Part shown: positions 1 to 4,614 of the stretch, one piece after another
Numbering within the stretch: position 1 is the first letter of the stretch
Layout: every line of letters starts with the position of its first letter
NCBI GenBank assembly: GCA_000434115.1
Contig: FR894076.1
Coordinates: 4,253-10,683, forward strand
Source of the DNA: Roseburia sp. CAG:309
Lineage (GTDB): Bacteria > Bacillota > Clostridia > Lachnospirales > Lachnospiraceae
DNA length: 6,431 nucleotides
Direction of reading: 5' to 3'
Made by a program: the position numbers and the translations under genes
The notes under the pieces: generated by a model
The model's database searches: none
What the model was told of the DNA's origin: nothing
Seen by the model: only the letters and a program-made list of their open reading frames with translations

Positions 1-1
1 G

Positions 2-637
2 GTAGAGGACGATGCCGAACAGGTTCTTCTGATGACGATCCACAGCGCCAAGGGACTGGAATTTCCAAATGTATATGTATGTGGAATGGAAGAAAATGTA
101 TTTCCGAGCGCGATGGCTCTCTATGATCTCTCGGATGATGAAATCGAAGAAGAACGCCGCCTGTGCTACGTTGCGATCACACGTGCCATGAAAACTCTGA
201 CATTGACCTGTGCAATGCAGCGCATGAAAAACGGTCAGCCAAACTTCAATTTTCCTTCCCGCTTTATCAGCGAGATCCCACGCTATCTGTTAAAGCAGAC
301 ACAGGGTGTTGACTCACGTCCGAGGGCAAATTCACGCCCGTCGATCGACCGCACCGCCACATTGGAAGACATTTTCTCGCCGGCAAAAATATACTCCAAA
401 GGATCCAAAAATCCATTTGCCGGAAATCCTTATATTCAAAAGGGAGTCAAAAAACCGGAAGTGACCGGCATCCCGGATTATGGAGAAGGAGACACCGTCT
501 ATCATATCAAATTTGGCAATGGTATCGTACGTTCTCTGAAACCTCTTGGCTCAGACTACGAGGTCGTCGTTGACTTTGACACGATGGGTCAGCGCAAACT
601 CCGCGCTTCGTTTGCCAAGCTGCTAAAGATTGAGTAA
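2..637 (+). CDS. pcrA: ATP-dependent DNA helicase PcrA/UvrD, C-terminal part (5' end outside window)
   Basis: This is the last 211 residues of a superfamily 1A 3'-5' helicase that unwinds DNA in repair, replication restart and conflicts with transcription. The reading frame is open from the window edge. Helicase motif V (TIHSAKGLEF, visible residues 12-21) is followed by GMEENVFPS and motif VI (EEERRLCYVAITRA, about 49-62), which carries the arginine finger that contacts ATP. A low-complexity Ser/Pro/Arg linker (about 100-155) leads to a Tudor-like C-terminal domain (GDTVYHIKFGNG to the end, about 163-211). In PcrA and UvrD this domain is known to bind RNA polymerase. Domain order and the presence of that tail favour PcrA over Rep or RecB-type relatives. 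The stop codon lies inside an inverted repeat (634-678). No classical terminator follows. Assignment to PcrA/UvrD is secure; the catalytic N-terminal motifs cannot be checked here. Confidence 0.95.
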   Translation, partial: VEDDAEQVLLMTIHSAKGLEFPNVYVCGMEENVFPSAMALYDLSDDEIEEERRLCYVAITRAMKTLTLTCAMQRMKNGQPNFNFPSRFISEIPRYLLKQTQGVDSRPRANSRPSIDRTATLEDIFSPAKIYSKGSKNPFAGNPYIQKGVKKPEVTGIPDYGEGDTVYHIKFGNGIVRSLKPLGSDYEVVVDFDTMGQRKLRASFAKLLKIE

Positions 638-678
638 CTACTCAGGCCCCCTTCCATACATTGATCCTGAATAGTTAC
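634..678. repeat. Imperfect inverted repeat overlapping the pcrA stop codon
   Basis: GTAACTACTCAGG (634-646) and CCTGAATAGTTAC (666-678) pair in 12 of 13 positions, with one C-A mismatch on the + strand that becomes a G-U wobble on the - strand. The loop is 19 bases. The stem includes the pcrA stop codon TAA (635-637). It is followed by a run of A rather than T, so it is not a standard + strand terminator. The right arm recurs in inverted orientation at 1123-1137. It could be a transcript-end stabilising hairpin or one unit of a dispersed palindromic repeat. Confidence 0.7.
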
Positions 679-717
679 AAAAAAAATGAAAATTCACTAG
701 TATATTTTGTGCAGATA

Positions 718-726
718 TGCTATACT
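718..726 (+). promoter_or_regulatory. Extended -10 promoter for the small membrane protein gene
   Basis: TGCTATACT fits the extended -10 pattern TGnTATAAT with one difference in the hexamer. I find no good -35 hexamer 16-18 bases upstream, which is tolerated by extended -10 promoters. Transcription would start near 733, giving a leader of about 45 bases before the ATG at 777. The spacer around it (638-764) is AT-rich and contains no other credible gene. Confidence 0.55.
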
Positions 727-756
727 AATACAAAAGGATATAAAACACAACTTTTC

Positions 757-768
757 AGGAAAGGATGG
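757..768 (+). promoter_or_regulatory. Ribosome binding site that decides the start of the small ORF
   Basis: AGGAAAGGATGG (757-768) is purine-rich and resembles AAGGAGG. The upstream ATG at 765 lies inside this site and so cannot be served by it. The ATG at 777 sits about 8 bases after it, and a GTG at 771 about 5 bases after AAGGA. I therefore prefer 777, with 771 as the alternative. Confidence 0.6.
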
Positions 769-776
769 TAGTGATT

Positions 777-1052
777 ATGTGTGGAAAATTTGATGATCTT
801 ATGAATAACGCAAAAATCAGTCAGCTTATTTCAAAAAATAAAGTAGAGGAAGAAAGAAAATCCTGCATTTTGTGGGTACTTGCTATTATCGGAGCAATTG
901 CTTCTGTGGCTGCGATTGCTTATGCTGTTTACCGCCATATGACTCCTCGCTATTTGGATGATTTTGATGGTGATTTTGATTACGATGAATTTGACGACGA
1001 TTTCGATGACGACGATGATGTGGACGTTTATGTGAAATCCTCTGATAAGTAA
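777..1052 (+). CDS. Small single-pass membrane protein with Asp/Phe-rich acidic tail, function unknown
   Basis: This is a 91-residue protein that I do not recognise by function. Residues 1-29 are polar and partly charged (KVEEERKS before the membrane). Residues 31-52 form one clear hydrophobic segment rich in Ile, Ala and Val. After YRHMTPRY, the tail (about 60-83) is almost only Asp, Phe, Tyr and Gly, with a recurring DFD/DDFD pattern, and it ends VYVKSSDK. No cleavable signal peptide is apparent because the hydrophobic part begins too far in. The gene stands alone, with its own extended -10 promoter and a strong terminator. Similar short proteins with one membrane segment and an acidic D/F tail seem familiar to me from Lachnospiraceae genomes, but I cannot name a family. 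The acidic tail might bind cations or a basic partner; that is only a guess. It is very likely a real gene given ribosome site, promoter, terminator and protein-like composition. Confidence 0.8.
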   Translation: MCGKFDDLMNNAKISQLISKNKVEEERKSCILWVLAIIGAIASVAAIAYAVYRHMTPRYLDDFDGDFDYDEFDDDFDDDDDVDVYVKSSDK

Positions 1053-1070
1053 AATTTTATTTTGACTTTA

Positions 1071-1114
1071 AAAAGGCAGTTGTCATAGCGATATGACAAC
1101 TGCCTTTTATTTTT
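1071..1114 (+). terminator. Strong intrinsic terminator, probably bidirectional
   Basis: A perfect 16-base-pair stem (1071-1086 with 1093-1108) extends to 17 pairs around a GCGA loop, which fits the stable GNRA tetraloop type. The + strand side continues ATTTTTATTATT after the stem's own TTTT, ending the small membrane protein transcript. On the - strand the stem ends in TTTT and is followed by TAAAG, so it could also stop DegV-1 transcription arriving from the right. The two genes converge here, which suits a shared terminator. Confidence 0.92.
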
Positions 1115-1122
1115 ATTATTCA

Positions 1123-1145
1123 TGTAACTATTCAGGACACCCCTT
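1123..1145. repeat. Second copy of the GTAACTATTCAGG repeat, at the DegV-1 stop codon
   Basis: Bases 1123-1137 are an exact 15-base inverted match to 665-679. Read on the + strand, bases 1124-1145 also align with 634-653 (GTAACTAYTCAGG, a short indel, then CCCCTT). As at pcrA, the copy touches the stop codon of the neighbouring gene (DegV-1 stop at 1144-1146). The two inverted copies bracket the small membrane protein gene. Confidence 0.6.
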
Positions 1146-2019
1146 ATTCACAAAGTTCTTTTGGCACATTGGAAAGTGCTACGGCAAGTGCTCCCGGTCC
1201 GATATGACAGGACACACTCAATGACAGGGGATCCATATACACTTGGGCATTCGGATACTCCTCAAGAATTTCTTCTTTAAATTTATCTGCCTCTGCTTTA
1301 TCGTATGTATAGGCAATGTCAATCTCCATCTCTTCTTCCGAAAATCGTTTTTCGAAATCCGAGCGAATTGCTTTCAGCATCGTAGTCTTTGCCTGTTTCA
1401 ACGTTTTTACTTTCGCATACGAATCCAGTTTTTCTCCTTGAATCTGAAGAACCGGTTTGATACGAAGAACCGTTCCGATTGCTGCGACTGCCGGTGTCAG
1501 ACGACCGCCTTTTCGCAAATATTTCAATGTATTTACCATAATATAAATACTGCTCTGGAACTTATCTCTAAATAAAATATCATGAATTTCTTTGGCACTA
1601 TATCCGCGCTCTGCAAGTTCTTTTGCCTGCTGTACACTTCTTCTCTGGGTAACCGAAATACGCTGATTATCTACAACAAAAACTTTCCCTTCAAATTCGT
1701 CTTCCTGCGCTAACATCATCGCAGTCGAACAGGAACTGCTGATCCCACTTGACATCGGGATATGCACGATCTCATCGTACTCTTCCAATTGCTCTTTCCA
1801 GGTCTGCATGATCGTATCCGGAGACGGCTGTGATGTCGATACTTCAGTCTTTTCATCCATCAGCGCCTCATAAAACTGTTCCTGGGTCATATCAATATCT
1901 TCGAAATGCTGCACTTCATTGATATAAAAAGGCATCGGGATCACAACGATCCCCAATTCTTTACTTTCCTTTTGTGTAATTCCGCTATTACTGTCTGTAA
2001 TAATGCAAACTTTACTCAT
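1144..2019 (-). CDS. DegV family (FakB-like) fatty-acid-binding protein, copy 1
   Basis: This 291-residue protein spans the usual DegV length. DegV/FakB proteins bind a free fatty acid in the cytoplasm and present its carboxylate to the kinase FakA, giving acyl-phosphate for phospholipid synthesis. Visible signatures are ITDSNSGI (residues 7-14), the ligand-head motif TSQPS (62-66), PMSSGISSS (88-96), VVDNQRIS (115-122), YLRKGGRL (167-174) with the conserved Arg, and SCHIGPGALAVAL near the end (His272, GPG 274-276). All expected motifs are intact. The ATG at 2019 has AGAGG about 10 bases upstream. The gene follows the rpmF terminator and I see no convincing promoter of its own, so it may depend on read-through. 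It ends at the repeat at 1123-1145 and the shared terminator beyond. No FakA (DAK2-domain) gene is in the window. The family call is secure; the lipid ligand is unknown. Confidence 0.93.
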   Translation of the reverse strand: MSKVCIITDSNSGITQKESKELGIVVIPMPFYINEVQHFEDIDMTQEQFYEALMDEKTEVSTSQPSPDTIMQTWKEQLEEYDEIVHIPMSSGISSSCSTAMMLAQEDEFEGKVFVVDNQRISVTQRRSVQQAKELAERGYSAKEIHDILFRDKFQSSIYIMVNTLKYLRKGGRLTPAVAAIGTVLRIKPVLQIQGEKLDSYAKVKTLKQAKTTMLKAIRSDFEKRFSEEEMEIDIAYTYDKAEADKFKEEILEEYPNAQVYMDPLSLSVSCHIGPGALAVALSNVPKELCE

Positions 2020-2039
2020 TCATTCACATCCTCTTCACG

Positions 2040-2082
2040 AAAACAAACAGGGCTTATCAACCAAAAACGATGATAAGCCCTG
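2040..2082 (-). terminator. Intrinsic terminator downstream of rpmF
   Basis: CAGGGCTTATCA (2048-2059) and TGATAAGCCCTG (2071-2082) form a perfect 12-base-pair stem with an 11-base loop. On the - strand the stem is followed by TTTGTTTT (2047-2040), a typical terminator tail. It lies 20 bases after the rpmF stop and 28 bases before the DegV-1 start. It should largely uncouple DegV-1 from the rpmF transcript, unless it acts as a partial attenuator. Confidence 0.88.
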
Positions 2083-2102
2083 ACCATAAACTACTATGTT
2101 CA

Positions 2103-2285
2103 TTACTCAGCTGCTGCAATAATCTCTTTTTTATTGTAGCTGCCACAGTTTTTGCATACACGATGTGGCACCATCAATTCTCCACATTTGCTGCATTTAA
2201 CTAAAGTAGGAGCAGTCATTTTCCAGTTTGCTCTACGTTTGTCTCTTCTTGCTTTTGAAGATTTATTCTTAGGACAGATTGACAT
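2103..2285 (-). CDS. rpmF: 50S ribosomal protein L32 (zinc-ribbon form)
   Basis: This 60-residue basic protein of the large ribosomal subunit has the normal family length. The N-terminus (ICPKNKSSKARRDKRRANWK) is the typical L32 RNA-binding stretch. Cys31, Cys34, Cys44 and Cys47 form the CxxC...CxxC zinc ribbon (CSKCGELMVPHRVCKNCG), so this is the zinc-containing form rather than the Cys-free paralogue made under zinc starvation. The ATG at 2285 has a perfect AAGGAGGTG ribosome site (2301-2293) with 7 bases of spacing. A consensus promoter (2352-2324) and a downstream terminator make it an independent unit, although read-through from ackA is possible because no terminator lies between them. 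In many Firmicutes rpmF follows yceD (DUF177) and precedes plsX. Neither is found here; ackA is directly upstream and a DegV gene downstream. Confidence 0.97.
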   Translation of the reverse strand: MSICPKNKSSKARRDKRRANWKMTAPTLVKCSKCGELMVPHRVCKNCGSYNKKEIIAAAE

Positions 2286-2323
2286 GTCTTTACACCTCCT
2301 TAAAAACTCAAAACACTTTTACC

Positions 2324-2352
2324 ATTATACCGTCAATGCGGTTATTTGTCAA
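2324..2352 (-). promoter_or_regulatory. Perfect consensus housekeeping promoter for rpmF
   Basis: On the - strand, TTGACA (2352-2347) and TATAAT (2329-2324) match both consensus hexamers exactly, with a 17-base spacer. The predicted transcription start is near 2317, about 32 bases before the rpmF ATG. The promoter sits entirely in the 82-base gap after ackA. This fits the high demand for a ribosomal protein. Confidence 0.92.
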
Positions 2353-2367
2353 TACATTTTTTAAATA

Positions 2368-3558
2368 TTATTTTACCAGTTCCATGGTCTCACGTGCGAT
2401 GGCAAGCTCTTCGTTTGTTGGAACAACCAAAACTTTTACTTTACTGTTTGGTGTAGAAACAATCGTCTCTTCTCCACGAACACCGTTCTTTTCTTTATCA
2501 ATCTCTACTCCGAGATATCCAAGGAAACTGCATACATATTCACGCATGATACCATTGTTCTCGCCAAGTCCTGCTGTAAATGCGATGGCATCTACACCGT
2601 TCATTGCCGCAGTATACGCACCAATGTATTTTGCTACACGATATCCAAATACATCCTGTGCAAGCTGTGCTTTCTTATTTCCCTCATCGGCTGCTTTTTC
2701 CAGATCACGGAAGTCGCTGGAAACTCCGGAAAGTCCATATACACCGGACTCTTTGTTCAGAATCTTCATTATGTCTTCCAGAGATTTGTCCATTGCATGA
2801 GCAAGATACTCGATGATCGCCGGATCAATGTCACCACTACGTGTACCCATTACCAGACCTTCCAGTGGAGTAAGTCCCATACTGGTATCTACGGATTTGC
2901 CATTTTTCACTGCGGATACGCTGGCACCATTTCCAAGGTGGCATACGATCACTTTGGAATTTTCAGGATCCAGTCCTGCCAGTGCGATCGCGCGTTTGGA
3001 TACAAAGCTGTGACTTGTTCCGTGGAAGCCGTAACGGCGTACTTTATATTTTTCATAGCATTCATATGGAAGTCCATACATAAATGCGGTTGGTTCCATG
3101 GTCTGATGGAATGCCGTATCAAATACTGCTACATTTGGCACACCCGGCATAATTGCCTGGCACGCACGGATTCCAATCAGGTTTGCCGGATTGTGAAGCG
3201 GCGCAAGTGGATTACACTCTTCAATTGCTGCCATAACTTCATCATTTATTACTACAGAAGAAGCAAATTTTTCTCCACCGTGCACGACACGATGACCAAT
3301 TGCATCGATCTCTTTCAAATCACTGATTACACCATATTTTTCGTCTGTCAATTCGTCCAAAACCATCTGAACAGCTACTTCATGGTCTGGCATATCCTTA
3401 TTGATAACAACCTTTTCTCCCCCTGCCGGAGTATGGTTCAAACGTCCGTCGATTCCGATTCTCTCGCAAAGACCTACTGCCAATGCCTTTTCTGTCTGTG
3501 CATCAATCAATTGATATTTCAAAGATGAACTTCCACAATTGATTACTAAAACTTTCAT
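2368..3558 (-). CDS. ackA: Acetate kinase
   Basis: This 396-residue cytoplasmic enzyme interconverts acetyl-phosphate + ADP with acetate + ATP, the ATP-yielding last step of acetate fermentation. It covers the full family length. The N-terminal signature VINCGSSSLKYQ (Asn7, Ser10, Ser12, Lys14) is present. So are GHRVVHGGEKF (Arg90), AVFDTAFH (Asp147), YGFHGTSH (His179), the HLGNGAS phosphate loop, GTRSGDIDP (Arg240), FTAGLGENN, and TNEELAIA with the metal-binding Glu (about 383). These match the Methanosarcina enzyme's N7, R91, D148, H180, R241 and E384 apart from a one-residue offset. ATG codons at 3561 and 3558 are adjacent; I choose 3558 because of ribosome-site spacing and the canonical MKVLVINCG start. 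It has its own promoter and a palindrome in its leader. The usual partner pta is not next to it. No terminator separates it from rpmF. Confidence 0.98.
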   Translation of the reverse strand: MKVLVINCGSSSLKYQLIDAQTEKALAVGLCERIGIDGRLNHTPAGGEKVVINKDMPDHEVAVQMVLDELTDEKYGVISDLKEIDAIGHRVVHGGEKFASSVVINDEVMAAIEECNPLAPLHNPANLIGIRACQAIMPGVPNVAVFDTAFHQTMEPTAFMYGLPYECYEKYKVRRYGFHGTSHSFVSKRAIALAGLDPENSKVIVCHLGNGASVSAVKNGKSVDTSMGLTPLEGLVMGTRSGDIDPAIIEYLAHAMDKSLEDIMKILNKESGVYGLSGVSSDFRDLEKAADEGNKKAQLAQDVFGYRVAKYIGAYTAAMNGVDAIAFTAGLGENNGIMREYVCSFLGYLGVEIDKEKNGVRGEETIVSTPNSKVKVLVVPTNEELAIARETMELVK

Positions 3559-3564
3559 CATTTT

Positions 3565-3569
3565 TCCTT
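3565..3569 (-). promoter_or_regulatory. ackA ribosome binding site
   Basis: AAGGA on the - strand lies 3 bases before the ATG at 3561 and 6 bases before the ATG at 3558. The second ATG has the more normal spacing and gives the family-typical N-terminus. The two starts differ by only one Met. Confidence 0.6.
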
Positions 3570-3593
3570 CTTTCTGCTTTTATTTTCAAATCC

Positions 3594-3609
3594 GTAACGA
3601 AGTCGTTAC
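3594..3609. promoter_or_regulatory. Palindrome in the ackA leader (possible operator or RNA hairpin)
   Basis: GTAACGA and TCGTTAC flank a 2-base centre, giving a perfect 16-base dyad. It lies roughly +13 to +28 relative to the predicted ackA transcription start, between promoter and ribosome site. As DNA it has the size and place of a repressor operator (roadblock position). As RNA it would form only a 6-base-pair hairpin with a 4-base loop. No regulator is encoded nearby to assign it to. Confidence 0.5.
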
Positions 3610-3627
3610 AAAAACTCACACTTTTTA

Positions 3628-3656
3628 ATTATACAACTGTGGATATGAAATTTCAA
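3628..3656 (-). promoter_or_regulatory. Housekeeping promoter for ackA
   Basis: On the - strand, TTGAAA (3656-3651) and TATAAT (3633-3628) are separated by exactly 17 bases. One -35 mismatch is the only departure from consensus. The start point is predicted near 3621, giving a leader of about 60 bases that contains the palindrome at 3594-3609. The promoter lies after the DegV-2 stop, so ackA need not be co-transcribed with it. Confidence 0.88.
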
Positions 3657-3672
3657 TAGCAAAAAGGCAATT

Positions 3673-4527
3673 TTACACAAAAAATATTCCGATGGAATTC
3701 GGTCCGGTATGGCAGGCAGAGACCGGATCCAATGGCTGCATGATAATCTTTTTTACAAATTCTGACTTTTCCATCTGCTTCGCCACATAACAGGCATCCT
3801 CGTGACAGTCTCCATGACTGATGTAGATCGTCTGTGGTTCGGTAAGCCCGGTCAAAGCAAATGCCGCCAGCTCCTGTAATGCCTTTTTTCTTCCCCGTAC
3901 CTTTCCCACCTGATGCAGTTTTCCGCCATCCTGCATCGAGAAAAGCAGTTTTATCTTCAATACACTTCCTGCCGTGGATAGAACCGCATTTGCCCGTCCG
4001 CTCCGCCGCAGAAAGCCAAGATCATCCACAGTAAAAAGCGTATGAATCCGCCATCTTCTCTGACAGCACCACGCATACGCAGCACCGATTTCCTCCCCGC
4101 GTCTGCGGATCTTTACCGCATCAAAAACCAGACTCCCCTCACCTAAACCTATCGCAAAACTATCCACCGCATACCATTTCCGCTCCGGATATTTTTTTGC
4201 TTCATAGCTGAGCACCCGCTCCATCATATGAAATGTGCCACTCAGTTTGGAAGATAACCCAATATACAAAATATCTTTTCCTTCTGCCAGAAGGTTTTGT
4301 ACCAGTTTTTTCGCTGCCCTCTGATTGCTCATCGAAGTGGAGATACGTTTTTCCTTCCGCAGTTTCTCATAAAACAACGCATAGGCTTCTCTTTCCCCCT
4401 CGATGCTCCCGCTGTATTCTTTCTCTCCTGCGATCCACATAAGTGGCAGCACATAAACCTCATGTTTTTCAATAAATGGCTTTGGTAAATTTGATGTAGA
4501 ATCCGTCACAATCGCAAATGAAAACAT
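3673..4527 (-). CDS. DegV family (FakB-like) fatty-acid-binding protein, copy 2
   Basis: This 284-residue protein is a second, clearly diverged DegV paralogue. Motifs in order are AIVTDSTSNLP (residues 5-15), ISTSMSNQ (62-69) at the place of copy 1's TSQPS, IGLSSKLSGTF (89-99), AVDSFAIGLGEG (120-131), FLRRSGRAN (172-180) and ACHTGPNSIGIFFV at the C-terminus (His273). The otherwise common GPG after the His is GPN here, and the chain ends almost at once. The binding-site Ser/Thr and His are kept, so it probably still binds an acyl chain, perhaps with another preference than copy 1. The ATG at 4527 has AAGGAGT (4540-4534) at 6 bases, an excellent site. It is divergent from ylbJ across an 87-base gap and lies upstream of ackA, with no recognisable terminator between. 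It is more Lys/Arg-rich than copy 1. The family call is secure; the ligand is unknown. Confidence 0.92.
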   Translation of the reverse strand: MFSFAIVTDSTSNLPKPFIEKHEVYVLPLMWIAGEKEYSGSIEGEREAYALFYEKLRKEKRISTSMSNQRAAKKLVQNLLAEGKDILYIGLSSKLSGTFHMMERVLSYEAKKYPERKWYAVDSFAIGLGEGSLVFDAVKIRRRGEEIGAAYAWCCQRRWRIHTLFTVDDLGFLRRSGRANAVLSTAGSVLKIKLLFSMQDGGKLHQVGKVRGRKKALQELAAFALTGLTEPQTIYISHGDCHEDACYVAKQMEKSEFVKKIIMQPLDPVSACHTGPNSIGIFFV

Positions 4528-4558
4528 CCGACCACTCCTTTTTTTCTACTAGTATGTG

Positions 4559-4586
4559 GCATATTTGAGAAAATTATACATACGTT
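4559..4586 (+). promoter_or_regulatory. Candidate sporulation sigma-E promoter for ylbJ
   Basis: GCATATT (4559-4565) fits the sigma-E -35 pattern [GT][AC]ATATT exactly. CATACGTT (4579-4586) fits the -10 pattern CATACA[ACT]T with one difference. The 13-base spacer is slightly shorter than the usual 14 or so. The start would be near 4593, about 22 bases before the ylbJ ATG. No good housekeeping pair for ylbJ is seen in the gap. In Bacillus subtilis ylbJ is a sigma-E regulon gene, which agrees. Confidence 0.6.
4573..4578 (-). promoter_or_regulatory. Probable -10 element of the DegV-2 promoter
   Basis: TATAAT on the - strand, preceded directly by TATG, lies 46 bases upstream of the DegV-2 ATG. 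There is no convincing -35 hexamer at 16-18 bases, so this is a -10-only call. It falls inside the spacer of the opposing sigma-E-like promoter of ylbJ, so polymerase could not occupy both at once. Confidence 0.45.
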
Positions 4587-4614
4587 ATACCAATATAACT
4601 CCGGAGGGACTCCC

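Noticed and set aside
634..678. Hairpin after pcrA as a classical rho-independent terminator
   Set aside because: The stem contains a mismatch, the loop is 19 bases, and it is followed by A rather than T residues on the coding strand.
665..1137. Small membrane protein gene as a mobile element with terminal inverted repeats
   Set aside because: The 15-base inverted ends are real, but there is no transposase, no visible target-site duplication, and a third partial copy at 634-646 fits a dispersed repeat better.
1243..1575. Open frame of 110 codons on the + strand inside DegV-1
   Set aside because: It is antisense to an intact DegV gene, has Phe/Cys/Arg-rich composition, and no start signals.
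2020..2102. A separate promoter for DegV-1 in the gap after rpmF
   Set aside because: No -35/-10 pair of acceptable quality was found; the gap is mostly the rpmF terminator.
2797..3528. Long open frame of 243 codons on the + strand, antisense to ackA
   Set aside because: It lies wholly inside a fully conserved acetate kinase gene, has no ribosome site or protein-like motif, and is rich in Cys, His and Phe as expected of a complementary-strand shadow.
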